Shown here in pieces: positions 17,588 to 26,264 of a DNA stretch of 64,000 nucleotides. The notes beneath the pieces were generated by a model. It had not been told where the DNA came from. It made no database searches and worked only from the letters and a program-made list of their open reading frames with translations. Every line of letters starts with the position of its first letter. The stretch's first letter is position 1. The DNA comes from Bacillus sp. (in: firmicutes) (GTDB taxonomy: Bacteria; Bacillota; Bacilli; Bacillales; JACDOC01), in contig JACDOC010000008.1 of assembly GCA_017656295.1 (NCBI GenBank), positions 1 through 64,000 on the forward strand, given 5' to 3'. Made by a program: the position numbers and the translations under genes.

Positions 17588-18511
17588 TTGGACAAGCCGG
17601 AAGATAAAAAACATCGAATTACGGTAAAAATAAACGGGAAAGAACGCCATTTTCAAGAAGGTGTCATTGTTCACCGCTGGGACGAAGGAATGGAAGAGCA
17701 AGCTAGCACGGACGAAGCTGTGCTTGTAGACGAAAATGAAGAAAAGCCAGTAGTGAGTTCATCATATAAAAGCTTATGGAACCGTAAAAAAGGTTTTGGA
17801 CCATTTCGTGGAAGAGATATTTTGAAATGGTGGACAACCATTGTATCAGCCTTAGTAACAGGGGGAGTATTTGGGCTCATCATGTTAAATTTTTTTTCGA
17901 GCGACGAACCCGTATCTCAAAAGGTAACAAAAACTACCCCCACAGTAAATAAAGAAAATCAAACGTACCAACTACCTACCGTTTCCGTTAGTGTTATTCA
18001 ATTAGGAGCCTTTCAGCAAGAAGAGGCGGCCCTGCAATTCGAACAATCATTGAAACAAAACGGCTTACCGACAAAAATTGTTCACGATGGGAACCAGTAT
18101 TTTATTTTTGCTGGCATGACGAAGGAGTTGACTACGGCTAAACAATTAGCAGCCACATTAAAAGAAAAAGGGATTGACGCTTATGCAAAAAAATGGACGT
18201 TAACGGGAAAAACAATAGAGCTTACACCTTCGGAAGAAAACGCCCTCCTTATGTTGAATGAATCGTTCCAGGTCCTTTTGCAACAAATGGATCAATACGT
18301 GTCAAGTAGTTCCCTCGATCATACGGCATTGGAGAAGGAATATATTAACATTCAATCGTTGAAAGAAAAGGAGTTTTCTCCTCAATTAAAGGAGTATGTT
18401 AGAATCATAGATCAAACCTTTCAACAATTGCTCTCATTAGGAGAAGGGAAAAATGATATACAATGGTGGAAGACACAAGCGACGCTCTTATCGATGTTTT
18501 CTATCTATTAA
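17588..18511 (+). CDS. spoIIB: Sporulation protein SpoIIB (SPOR-domain)
   Basis: 307 residues from a TTG that has AGGAGGTG 9 bases upstream; an ATG 30 bases earlier lies before that site and is unlikely. A cytoplasmic N-terminus (KHRITVKINGKERHF) is followed by one transmembrane helix (about 81-101) and an extracytoplasmic SPOR domain (about 130-205: VIQLGAFQQEEAA), which binds denuded septal peptidoglycan. In B. subtilis SpoIIB sits between comC and maf and helps engulfment and septal peptidoglycan dissolution; the position here is identical. Sequence is fast-evolving in this family, so assignment rests on SPOR domain plus order. Confidence 0.85.
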   Translation: MDKPEDKKHRITVKINGKERHFQEGVIVHRWDEGMEEQASTDEAVLVDENEEKPVVSSSYKSLWNRKKGFGPFRGRDILKWWTTIVSALVTGGVFGLIMLNFFSSDEPVSQKVTKTTPTVNKENQTYQLPTVSVSVIQLGAFQQEEAALQFEQSLKQNGLPTKIVHDGNQYFIFAGMTKELTTAKQLAATLKEKGIDAYAKKWTLTGKTIELTPSEENALLMLNESFQVLLQQMDQYVSSSSLDHTALEKEYINIQSLKEKEFSPQLKEYVRIIDQTFQQLLSLGEGKNDIQWWKTQATLLSMFSIY

Positions 18512-18525
18512 TCGATATATATTTT

Positions 18526-18562
18526 CCGGGAAATCAAAATTCGACAAATCCCGGGCTTTTTA
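18526..18562 (+). terminator. Probable terminator after spoIIB
   Basis: CCGGGA (18526-18531) pairs with TCCCGG (18549-18554) around a 17-base loop and is followed by GCTTTTTATT. The loop is longer than usual. Confidence 0.5.
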
Positions 18563-18634
18563 TTGTCCGGAAAAAAAGAATTTGGTACGATTATACTGTA
18601 TCTCCCTCGATAACAGAAAGGAAGTGTAGGTTTT

Positions 18635-19204
18635 ATGCCAAACCTCATCTTAGCCTCAAGTTCCCCGAGAAGAAAGGAACTCCTACAACAAATTCGCTTA
18701 CCTTTTCACATTCACCCTAGTACTGTTAGTGAAGAAGTAAAAGCTGACCTTCCGCCAAAAGAGTTAGTCGCTGAATTGGCCATACGTAAAGCGAAAGACG
18801 TTGCTAATAAATATCCTCACGACGTCGTCTTAGGTGCTGATACCGTTGTCGTATTAAATGGAAAGATATTAGGGAAACCTGTCGATCGTGAAAATGCTCG
18901 AAACATGTTGCAAGCGTTATCAGGAAACACACATGAAGTATTAACTGGGGTAGCTATCGTATATAACGAAACGGTTCATCATTTTGTCGAAAAGACGGAG
19001 GTAACTTTTTGGGAGCTGTCTGCTGAAGAAATCGAACAATATTTGAATAGTGGTGAACCGTTTGATAAAGCGGGAGCGTACGGTATTCAAGGTCTTGGTG
19101 CAACATTTGTAAAACGAATTGACGGAGATTATTTTTCAGTAGTCGGTTTACCAATCTCAAAGGTACATCGTGTGTTAAAGCGTTTGTCAGTAGAGTTTTC
19201 GTAA
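18635..19204 (+). CDS. maf: Nucleoside triphosphate pyrophosphatase Maf
   Basis: 189 residues. Maf hydrolyses non-canonical or pyrimidine nucleoside triphosphates and is linked to septum inhibition in B. subtilis. The family signature LILASSSPRRKELL lies at 3-16, with the catalytic GADTVVVLNGKILGKP near 65-80 and FDKAGAYGIQG near 150. Length matches the family. The ATG follows AAGGAAGTG. It leads the maf-radC-mre-min group. Confidence 0.95.
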   Translation: MPNLILASSSPRRKELLQQIRLPFHIHPSTVSEEVKADLPPKELVAELAIRKAKDVANKYPHDVVLGADTVVVLNGKILGKPVDRENARNMLQALSGNTHEVLTGVAIVYNETVHHFVEKTEVTFWELSAEEIEQYLNSGEPFDKAGAYGIQGLGATFVKRIDGDYFSVVGLPISKVHRVLKRLSVEFS

Positions 19205-19217
19205 GCTCCTAAAAAGT

Positions 19218-19236
19218 TCCTCCTAAAAAAGGAGGA
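19218..19236 (+). promoter_or_regulatory. Hairpin that sequesters the radC Shine-Dalgarno
   Basis: TCCTCC (19218-19223), a 7-base loop and GGAGGA (19231-19236) form a 6-bp perfect hairpin whose right arm is the radC ribosome site. This could lower radC translation initiation. Seen in sequence; function is inferred. Confidence 0.45.
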
Positions 19237-19242
19237 TAAATA

Positions 19243-19929
19243 TTGATTAATAGCATGATGCTACGTGATGTGCCACAAAATGACCGTCCGAGGGAGAGGT
19301 TTATTCAAAACGGACCGCAAAGTGTTTCCAATCAAGAATTATTAGCGATATTGCTTGGGACAGGAACGAAAGAAGAATCTGTTTTACAATTGGCTAATCG
19401 TCTTCTTGTTTATTTTGAAGGTTTACGTATGTTAAAAGATACTTCGTTAGAAGAGTTGATGGCGGTCAAAGGAATTGGAAAGGCTAAAGCGGTTCAATTG
19501 TTAGCCTCCGTTGAGTTGGGCAGGCGCATCCATAACTTGACGTTTGAAGACAGGTACGTCATTCGGTCCCCTGAAGACGGGGCTAAATATGTCATGGAAG
19601 AGCTACGCTTTTTATCCCAAGAACATTTCGTCTGTTTATATTTAAATACGAAAAATCAAGTAATGCATAAACAGACCGTCTTTATCGGGAGTTTAAATGC
19701 ATCGATTGTTCATCCCCGCGAAGTTTTTAAAGAAGCCCTTCGCCGATCTGCTGCTTCTCTAATTTGTGTACACAACCATCCTTCGGGTGATCCAACGCCA
19801 AGTCGTGAAGATATTGAAGTGACGAGACGATTAGTGGAATGCGGACAGATGTTAGGAATTGAAGTACTCGATCACTTAATCATTGGCGAAAAGAAATATG
19901 TTAGCTTAAAAGAAAAAGGATATTTATAA
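19243..19929 (+). CDS. radC: RadC family JAB-domain protein
   Basis: 228 residues starting at TTG, 7 bases after GGAGG; the next ATG is too far away. An N-terminal helix-hairpin-helix-like region (about 35-90, MAVKGIGKAKAVQLLA) precedes the JAB/MPN metalloprotease-like domain (about 105-228) with the HNHPSGDPTPSREDIEVT motif carrying the HxHx(7)D zinc ligands. The biochemical role of RadC in bacteria remains uncertain despite its name. Position between maf and mreB is as in B. subtilis. Confidence 0.95.
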   Translation: MINSMMLRDVPQNDRPRERFIQNGPQSVSNQELLAILLGTGTKEESVLQLANRLLVYFEGLRMLKDTSLEELMAVKGIGKAKAVQLLASVELGRRIHNLTFEDRYVIRSPEDGAKYVMEELRFLSQEHFVCLYLNTKNQVMHKQTVFIGSLNASIVHPREVFKEALRRSAASLICVHNHPSGDPTPSREDIEVTRRLVECGQMLGIEVLDHLIIGEKKYVSLKEKGYL

Positions 19930-20090
19930 CAGATAGGTTTCCACTCTATGAAATTCATTGACGTTCGGCTATAATATTGGTTATGATTTTTTCGTCAAAG
20001 AATTATTTTGCTACTAATTTTCTTACTTTAAACGTAGGTTTGGTATAAAGACTATATTAAGGATTCTGTATCAGAAAGGGAGATACACGC

Positions 20091-21113
20091 ATGTTTGGAT
20101 TTGGAACAAAAGACCTTGGAATAGATTTAGGAACGGCGAATACGCTCGTTTACGTGAAAGGAAAAGGAATTGTATTACGCGAGCCATCGGTTGTAGCACT
20201 ACAAAAAGATACGAAACAAATTGTGGCTGTAGGAAATGACGCGAAAAATATGATTGGTCGGACACCAGGAAATGTCGTCGCCACTCGACCAATGAAGGAT
20301 GGGGTCATTGCTGACTATGATACAACGGCAACCATGATGAAGTATTTCATTAATCAAGCAATGAAAAATCAAGGACTATTCTCTCGAAAACCGTATGTGA
20401 TGGTGTGTGTTCCATCAGGGATAACAGCTGTCGAAAAACGAGCTGTTATTGATGCTACTCGTTCCGCTGGTGCACGAGACGCGTATACGATTGAAGAACC
20501 ATTTGCAGCAGCGATCGGTGCAAATCTTCCTGTTTGGGAACCAACCGGAAGCATGGTTGTGGATATTGGTGGAGGAACAACAGAAGTCGCAATTATATCG
20601 CTAGGTGGTATCGTGACGAGCCAATCGATTCGCGTAGCTGGTGATGAAATGGACGACGCGATTATTCAATATATTCGCAAGACATACAATTTAATGATTG
20701 GTGATCGAACAGCCGAGCAAATTAAAGTGGAAATTGGTTCAGCAGCAAACCCAGAAGGAATTGGACCAATGGAAATTCGAGGACGCGACCTGCTCACAGG
20801 ACTTCCAAAAACGATTGAAATAACCGCTGAAGAGATTGCCGCTGCACTTCATGATACCGTTTATGCAATTGTTGAAGCCGTAAAAGGTACGCTTGAAAAA
20901 ACTCCTCCAGAGCTCGCAGCTGATATTATGGATCGTGGAATTGTTTTAACCGGTGGAGGAGCGCTGTTAAGAAACTTAGACAAAGTGATTAGCGAAGAAA
21001 CGAAAATGCCTGTATTAATTGCCGAAGACCCGCTAGATTGCGTTGCTATAGGAACAGGAAAAGCATTAGATAATATTCATATGTTTAAAAATAAAGCAAA
21101 AGAATCTCGTTAA
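20091..21113 (+). CDS. mreB: Rod-shape actin homologue MreB
   Basis: 340 residues, near-standard MreB. ATP-binding phosphate-1 motif [10 protein letters not shown] (near 10-20), phosphate-2 [18 protein letters not shown] and adenosine motif [15 protein letters not shown] are all present. MreB filaments direct lateral cell-wall synthesis. AAAGGGAG precedes the ATG. It begins the mreBCD-minCD cluster; no clear sigma-A promoter could be picked in the 160-bp gap upstream. Confidence 0.98.
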   Translation: MFGFGTKDLGIDLGTANTLVYVKGKGIVLREPSVVALQKDTKQIVAVGNDAKNMIGRTPGNVVATRPMKDGVIADYDTTATMMKYFINQAMKNQGLFSRKPYVMVCVPSGITAVEKRAVIDATRSAGARDAYTIEEPFAAAIGANLPVWEPTGSMVVDIGGGTTEVAIISLGGIVTSQSIRVAGDEMDDAIIQYIRKTYNLMIGDRTAEQIKVEIGSAANPEGIGPMEIRGRDLLTGLPKTIEITAEEIAAALHDTVYAIVEAVKGTLEKTPPELAADIMDRGIVLTGGGALLRNLDKVISEETKMPVLIAEDPLDCVAIGTGKALDNIHMFKNKAKESR

Positions 21114-21136
21114 GATAACAAACTGGGGTGTACATC

Positions 21137-22012
21137 ATGCCACTATTTTTTCGAAATAAACGTCTGATTGTATTGTTAGTAAGTATCATTGTGCTTGTGG
21201 CATTGATTGGGTTTTCCCTTAGGGAACGCGGAAGCCTAACATGGCCGGAAAAGTTCGCCAACGACATGATTGGAATAGGCCAAGTAGTAATTGCTAAGCC
21301 CGCTCATTATATTGCGGGCTTCTTTGAAACTTTAGAAGAAATCAAAAATACATATGAAGAAAACGAGAAGTTAAAAATTCGGTTAGAAGAATTGGCGAAA
21401 TTAGAAACACTTGTCAGTGAATTAACAAAAGAGAATGAAGAATTACGGGAAATTATAGGGATGAAGGAAAGCCTTCGAGATTATGAAGTGATTCACGGAA
21501 CAGTAATTGCCAGTAATCCAGACCAATGGAATAAATATATAAAAATTAATAAAGGAGAAGTAGACGGCGTTAAAAAAGATATGGCGGTCATCACTTCGAA
21601 AGGATTAATTGGGAAAGTAAGAAGCACCAACAAGTTTACTTCCACCATTGAATTATTGAGTATGAACAATTCGAAAAGCCGTATTTCTGCTCTTATTCAA
21701 GGAAAAGAAAATGTTTACGGATTAATTGAAGGGTATGATGAAGAGTCAGAGATGTTGCTCATGAAACGAATACCATTTGATGTCGAAATTAAAGAAGGAC
21801 AAAAGGTAGTGACATCTGGACTCGGTGGCGTGTTTCCAAGATTGCTTCCAATTGGGGAAGTAGCAAAAGTTGAACCAGATCAATACGGGTTAAACCAAAC
21901 GGCGTACGTCAAACCAGCAGCAGACCTAAACGATATCGTCTATGTAATGGTCGTCAAACGAAGTATAACCGAAGTACAATTAGAGGATGAAAGTGAGGAT
22001 CAAGCTGAATGA
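21137..22012 (+). CDS. mreC: Rod shape-determining protein MreC
   Basis: 291 residues from ATG with GGGGTG 6 bases upstream; a GTG nine bases earlier lies inside that site. One N-terminal transmembrane helix (about 9-27) is followed by a coiled coil (about 60-105) and two beta-barrel domains facing outside (GTVIASNPDQWNKYIKIN). MreC links MreB and MreD to the wall synthases. Its stop overlaps mreD by four bases (ATGA). Confidence 0.96.
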   Translation: MPLFFRNKRLIVLLVSIIVLVALIGFSLRERGSLTWPEKFANDMIGIGQVVIAKPAHYIAGFFETLEEIKNTYEENEKLKIRLEELAKLETLVSELTKENEELREIIGMKESLRDYEVIHGTVIASNPDQWNKYIKINKGEVDGVKKDMAVITSKGLIGKVRSTNKFTSTIELLSMNNSKSRISALIQGKENVYGLIEGYDEESEMLLMKRIPFDVEIKEGQKVVTSGLGGVFPRLLPIGEVAKVEPDQYGLNQTAYVKPAADLNDIVYVMVVKRSITEVQLEDESEDQAE

Positions 22013-22527
22013 GACGCTTTATCCTTACACTCATCGTCGCTTTGTCTTTTGTTTTTGAAAGTATTTTTGTGATGCATTTTCCACCAACTATATTCGGAAA
22101 AGAATGGATCATCATACCCCATTTCACCTTAGTTATCTTAATGACTATCGTCATATATGATCATCGTCGCAGTGCGCTTCTTTTATCATTTGTATTCGGC
22201 TTATTCTACGATATGTATTACACGGAAATCATTGGTGTTTACTTAGCTTTGTTCCCTTTTATAGTTTATGGGACATCGAAGTTGATGATTGTGCTTCAGT
22301 CAAACGTGCTGGTTGTAACGTTACTTATATTATTTGGTAACGTTTTCCTAGAATTTATTGTCTACCAATTCCATCTGCTTATCCAGACGACAACCATTTC
22401 TTTTGACCAATTTGTCCAACTTCGATTGTGGCCAACACTATTCGTAAACACCGTTTTCTTTTTACTTGTCGTGTTCCCATTAAGGAAACAGCTGCTTCGC
22501 TGGAAAAATGAACGTTCAGAAGAATAA
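22009..22527 (+). CDS. mreD: Rod shape-determining membrane protein MreD
   Basis: 172 residues, almost entirely hydrophobic with five or six predicted transmembrane helices and the typical FGLFYDMYYTEIIGVYL segment in the middle. It completes the elongasome set with MreB and MreC. The start codon overlaps the mreC stop, so translation is coupled. Confidence 0.94.
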   Translation: MRRFILTLIVALSFVFESIFVMHFPPTIFGKEWIIIPHFTLVILMTIVIYDHRRSALLLSFVFGLFYDMYYTEIIGVYLALFPFIVYGTSKLMIVLQSNVLVVTLLILFGNVFLEFIVYQFHLLIQTTTISFDQFVQLRLWPTLFVNTVFFLLVVFPLRKQLLRWKNERSEE

Positions 22528-22615
22528 CGATTTTCACTCACGAAAAAATGATAAAAAAGAGGAAAATGGTGGTTCATTGTCGAATTATTGTTTAACTGAG
22601 GTGAAATGACACGCC

Positions 22616-23296
22616 ATGAAGAAAAAGCAAAATGTACTTATAAAAGGAACAAAAGATGGTTTAACTTTATTTTTAAATGATCAGTGTTCCTATGAAGAAT
22701 TGAAAAAAGAATTAGACGAAAAATTAACAGCCCAATATATCAATCAAGACGACTATCCATTAATTACCGTGCGAATTGATGTTGGCAATCGGTTTTTAAC
22801 CGATGAACAAATAGAAGAAATCAAGCAGTTAGTTCGACATAAAAAAAATTTAGTGGTTGATGATATTGTTTCCAATGTGATGACAAAACAAGAAGTTCAG
22901 AGAATACTAGACGAGCAAGAAATTACTTCTGTAGTCGGGATTGTTCGTTCTGGACAAGTTTTAGAAGTCCCAGGTGATTTGTTGCTAATTGGCGACGTCA
23001 ACCCAGGCGGTACGGTAGTGGCCGGTGGAAATATTTATATTTTGGGAGCATTAAAAGGCATTGCTCACGCCGGATGCTCTGGTAACGATGAGGCGGTCAT
23101 TGCAGCTTCTGTCATGAAGCCATCCCAGCTCCGCATTAATCATTGCTTAAACCGAGCACCAGACCAATACGACGAAAATGAATCACATGAAATGGAATGT
23201 GCATATATAGACGATTCTTATCAAATTGTCATTGATCGTATAAAAGTGTTAAAGCAGCTTCGACCGAATATTACAAAGCTTAAAGGAGGATTTTGA
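22616..23296 (+). CDS. minC: Septum-site inhibitor MinC
   Basis: 226 residues. The N-terminal FtsZ-inhibiting domain (about 1-100, NVLIKGTKDGLTLFL) precedes the C-terminal beta-helix dimer domain (about 115-226, VVAGGNIYILGALKGIAHAG) that binds MinD. MinC prevents polar division. The ATG is supported by homology to the B. subtilis start; its AGGTGA site is somewhat distant. The minC stop lies 2 bases before the minD GTG. Confidence 0.97.
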   Translation: MKKKQNVLIKGTKDGLTLFLNDQCSYEELKKELDEKLTAQYINQDDYPLITVRIDVGNRFLTDEQIEEIKQLVRHKKNLVVDDIVSNVMTKQEVQRILDEQEITSVVGIVRSGQVLEVPGDLLLIGDVNPGGTVVAGGNIYILGALKGIAHAGCSGNDEAVIAASVMKPSQLRINHCLNRAPDQYDENESHEMECAYIDDSYQIVIDRIKVLKQLRPNITKLKGGF

Positions 23297-23298
23297 AC

Positions 23299-24099
23299 GT
23301 GGGTGAGGCAATCGTCATTACTTCCGGAAAGGGTGGCGTAGGGAAAACGACAACATCTGCAAATGTTGGAACGGCCCTCGCCCTACAAGGGAAAAAAGTT
23401 TGTTTAGTCGATACTGATATTGGACTAAGAAACTTAGACGTTGTTATGGGGCTGGAAAACCGAATTATTTATGACCTCGTTGACGTCGTCAATGGACGTT
23501 GTAAAATGCACCAAGCACTAGTGAAAGATAAACGGTTTGATGACCAATTATACCTTTTACCAGCCGCTCAAACAAGTGACAAATCAGCTATTCAGCCGGA
23601 GCAAATGAAAGAACTAGTTGAGCAGCTCAAGCACGATTTTGATTATGTAATTATTGATTGTCCGGCCGGAATTGAACAAGGCTACAAAAACGCGGTCGCT
23701 GGCGCGGATAAAGCTATCGTTGTAACAACGCCTGAAATTTCCGCTGTTCGCGATGCAGATCGCATTATCGGTTTATTGGAGCAAGAAGACATTGAACCAC
23801 CAAAATTGATCATTAACCGAATTCGCAGTCAAATGATGAAAAACGGTGATATGCTCGATATTGATGAGATAACGACCCATTTGTCGATCGAATTAATTGG
23901 TATTGTTGTCGATGATGAGGAAGTAATTAAATCTTCTAATCAAGGAGAACCAGTCGTATTAAATCCAAATAACAAGGCATCAATTGCCTATCGAAACATT
24001 GCCCGCCGTATCCTCGGTGAATCGATTCCGTTACAGCCACTAGAAGATGAAAAAGGTGGTATGTTTTCGAAAATTAAAAAACTGTTTGGCGTAAGATAA
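23299..24099 (+). CDS. minD: Septum-site ATPase MinD
   Basis: 266 residues. The deviant Walker A is GKGGVGKTT near the N-terminus, and the C-terminal amphipathic membrane-targeting helix is FSKIKKLFGVR. MinD recruits MinC to the membrane. GTG is chosen because AAAGGAGGA is 8 bases upstream and the protein then begins MGEAIVITSGKGG as in B. subtilis; a TTG six bases earlier is too close to that site. Last gene of the mre-min cluster, followed by a terminator. Confidence 0.98.
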   Translation: MGEAIVITSGKGGVGKTTTSANVGTALALQGKKVCLVDTDIGLRNLDVVMGLENRIIYDLVDVVNGRCKMHQALVKDKRFDDQLYLLPAAQTSDKSAIQPEQMKELVEQLKHDFDYVIIDCPAGIEQGYKNAVAGADKAIVVTTPEISAVRDADRIIGLLEQEDIEPPKLIINRIRSQMMKNGDMLDIDEITTHLSIELIGIVVDDEEVIKSSNQGEPVVLNPNNKASIAYRNIARRILGESIPLQPLEDEKGGMFSKIKKLFGVR

Positions 24100-24108
24100 A
24101 TGATTTGT

Positions 24109-24145
24109 AGACTTGAAGTGTTTTTCACTTTGAGTCTCTTTTTTT
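24109..24145 (+). terminator. Terminator after minD
   Basis: A 12-bp stem with two G-U pairs (24109-24120 with 24126-24137) and a TTTTT loop, followed by CTTTTTTTT. Confidence 0.85.
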
Positions 24146-24147
24146 AT

Positions 24148-24332
24148 GGCTTTGTTAAATGATACTATTGATATTTATCCATTTCGCTTGTGGCGGACGC
24201 TTTCCGCGGGCAAGCCGCAAGATGCTTCCCTCGCTACGCTCAAGTATGGGTCTTGCCTGGTTTCTTGTCCCCGCTGGAGTCGCCGCCGTGTGAACAACTT
24301 ACTAAAAATCAACAATAAAATATAACCCAGCC
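24148..24332 (+). mobile_element. MITE-like palindromic repeat, copy A
   Basis: About 185 bp, without coding capacity, beginning GGCTTTGTTAAATGAT and ending in the inverted counterpart ATATAACCCAGCC; the outer 30 bp are imperfect terminal inverted repeats. The G+C-rich core (GCTTGTGGCGGACGC... GGAGTCGCCGCC) is itself a large imperfect palindrome. Flanks TTTTTTAT (24140-24147) and TTTTTCAT (24333-24340) match at 7 of 8 bases, consistent with an 8-bp target duplication inside the minD terminator T-tract. Two further copies are at 27748 (inverted) and 39251. The remaining 24341-24520 shows only A+T-rich sequence. Confidence 0.75.
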
Positions 24333-24520
24333 TTTTTCATAAATCACGATAAAGTTACTTTATATTTGTTTGTTTAAACAAAATAAATACTTGTTCAATG
24401 CTTGTAATTAATGGATTTTTTGGTCATTCATGCAAAATTGAGGAGCTGTTTACGAAAAATCTAAACTATTTGTAATAAAGTTACCAATGAAGTTCGGATG
24501 AACATTCATCATCTCCCTTG

Positions 24521-24549
24521 TCATATCTTTTTCGGACAAGACATACATT
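24521..24549 (+). promoter_or_regulatory. Sigma-E promoter of spoIVFA-spoIVFB
   Basis: TCATATC (24521-24527), a 14-bp spacer and CATACATT (24542-24549) fit the mother-cell sigma-E consensus (KMATATT-N14-CATACAnT). It is 27 bp before the spoIVFA start; spoIVF is a known sigma-E operon in B. subtilis. Confidence 0.7.
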
Positions 24550-24575
24550 GGTACAAATTGATAAAGGAGCATGAT

Positions 24576-25328
24576 GTGCGTATGGGGAATCGGCGAGATG
24601 AAATCCGAAAAAGAATTGAAAAAAGAAGGAAAAGTCGTCAACCTCCAACCTATTGGTCTGCGATGGATGAAGAGCGATTCGGAATGGATTCATATCCATC
24701 ATTTGAAGTATCAGGAGATGATGATCATCCGTTGTTTAACAAAGAAGTGCTGATGTTTAAAATTCTCTGCTCTGCCTTGCTCACTTTAGCTGTAGCCATT
24801 ATTTTTAAAAACACCTCCCCGTCCTTAGAAAATACAAGAGCACTCATTCAAGAAGCAATGAGTCAAGAATTTCAATTTGCGTCAATTGCCAACTGGTACG
24901 AAAATACGTTTGATCAACCGCTAGCCTTGTTCCCAACGAAGTCAGGAAATAAAAGTAACTTTACAGCAACACCTGATTATGCGGTTCCAGCTTCGGGAAA
25001 AGTGAAAGAAAGCTTTGATGAAACCGGACAAGGCGTGATGATCGAAACAGAGGCTGGGGCGGATATTGAAGCGATTAACGATGGACTTGTTGTTTTTGCT
25101 GGGAAAAAAGAAGGATTGGGTAACACGGTGATTATTCAGCATGTGGACCGTACGGAGTCGTGGTATGGACATTTACAAACAATTGATGTCACCCTTTATC
25201 AACCGGTTAGTAGCGGAGAAAAAATAGGAACGGCCCAAGTGACGAACGAGCAGGCCGGACAATTTTATTTTGCGATTAAAAAAGATAATCATTTCATTGA
25301 TCCAATACAGGTGATCTCCTTTGAATAA
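24576..25328 (+). CDS. spoIVFA: SpoIVFA, regulator of the SpoIVFB protease
   Basis: 250 residues. GTG is chosen because AAAGGAG is 6 bases upstream; an ATG two codons later is also possible. The N-terminus (MGNRRDEIRKRIEKRRK after MR) matches B. subtilis SpoIVFA. One transmembrane helix (about 70-88) is followed by an intermembrane LytM/M23-like domain (about 130-250) with YGHL but without the full set of zinc ligands, so it is probably non-catalytic. SpoIVFA holds SpoIVFB and BofA together in the outer forespore membrane and is cut to release sigma-K processing. Its end overlaps the spoIVFB start by 8 bp. Confidence 0.93.
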   Translation: MRMGNRRDEIRKRIEKRRKSRQPPTYWSAMDEERFGMDSYPSFEVSGDDDHPLFNKEVLMFKILCSALLTLAVAIIFKNTSPSLENTRALIQEAMSQEFQFASIANWYENTFDQPLALFPTKSGNKSNFTATPDYAVPASGKVKESFDETGQGVMIETEAGADIEAINDGLVVFAGKKEGLGNTVIIQHVDRTESWYGHLQTIDVTLYQPVSSGEKIGTAQVTNEQAGQFYFAIKKDNHFIDPIQVISFE

Positions 25329-26187
25329 ATGGGTCTCTATCGGAAAAAAACTATCGATTCATCCTTTATTTTGGCTTGTCATGTGTTTGGCAATTGTTAC
25401 TGGACATTTTATTTCATTGCTTATTTTATTTATCATTGTGTTTGTTCATGAACTCGGACACGCCTTTGCCGCACTCTTTTTTTCTTGGAGAATAAAAAAA
25501 ATCTCGTTATTACCTTTTGGTGGAGTAGCTGAAGTAGATGAACATGGCAATCGCAGCGAGCTAGAAGAATTCATTCTCATTATTGCTGGTCCGCTGCAGC
25601 ACGTTTGGATGCTTGCTGCTGGTTTTATATTGTTTCGGTTAGGTTGGATGTCACCATACCTGTACAGTGAATGGATGACGTTTAACTATATGGTTCTATT
25701 TTTTAACTTACTTCCGATTTGGCCGCTTGATGGGGGAAAATTACTGTTATTAGGCCTATCAAGATTTTTATCGTTCCAGCAAGCGTATCAAGCCATTTTA
25801 GCATGGTCACTAGTCAGTTTGCTTATATTTCATAGTTGTATGCTTTGGCTATCCCCATATCATTTAAACTTATGGATTATTTTTAGTTTTCTATATTTTT
25901 CTATATGGATGGAATGGAAAAAGAGACATTATACGTTTATGAGGTTTTTAATGGACCGTTATTATGGAAAAGCGTCGACAATCAAAAAATTAAAAACAAT
26001 TTATGTCCAAGCTGACGAAAAATTATTTTCCGTATTGGAAAAATTTCAAAGAGGATACAAACATCCGATTGTTGTTGTAAAAAACGGAAAAGAAATAGGA
26101 TCGCTAGACGAAAATGAAGTACTCCATGCTTTTTTTTCGTACAACATGTTTTCAGCACGAATCGATGAGCTTTTATATGCGTATTGA
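25321..26187 (+). CDS. spoIVFB: SpoIVFB, intramembrane metalloprotease for pro-sigma-K
   Basis: 288 residues from TTG, giving MNKW as in B. subtilis. Zinc motif H43-E44-L-G-H47 and the third ligand Asp137 in PIWPLDGG are intact. About six transmembrane segments are followed by a C-terminal CBS domain (about 215-288) that senses nucleotides. This site-2 protease removes the pro-sequence of sigma-K in the mother cell. The start overlaps the spoIVFA stop, with GGTGATC upstream, indicating coupling. Confidence 0.97.
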   Translation: MNKWVSIGKKLSIHPLFWLVMCLAIVTGHFISLLILFIIVFVHELGHAFAALFFSWRIKKISLLPFGGVAEVDEHGNRSELEEFILIIAGPLQHVWMLAAGFILFRLGWMSPYLYSEWMTFNYMVLFFNLLPIWPLDGGKLLLLGLSRFLSFQQAYQAILAWSLVSLLIFHSCMLWLSPYHLNLWIIFSFLYFSIWMEWKKRHYTFMRFLMDRYYGKASTIKKLKTIYVQADEKLFSVLEKFQRGYKHPIVVVKNGKEIGSLDENEVLHAFFSYNMFSARIDELLYAY

Positions 26188-26206
26188 AAACGTGTATACT
26201 TAAAGA

Positions 26207-26236
26207 AAAAGGTCTGTATAAAGACCTTTTCTTATT
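26207..26236 (+). terminator. Terminator after spoIVFB
   Basis: AAAAGGTCT (26207-26215) pairs with AGACCTTTT (26222-26230) around a 6-base loop, then CTTATTTTC. It separates the sporulation operon from rng. Confidence 0.65.
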
Positions 26237-26264
26237 TTCGAGATACATAAAAGGAGAATGCCGT

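Noticed and set aside
24148-24332. Small non-coding RNA gene or CRISPR-like array
   Set aside because: No regular spacers; terminal inverted repeats, flanking direct repeats and dispersed inverted copies favour a mobile element.
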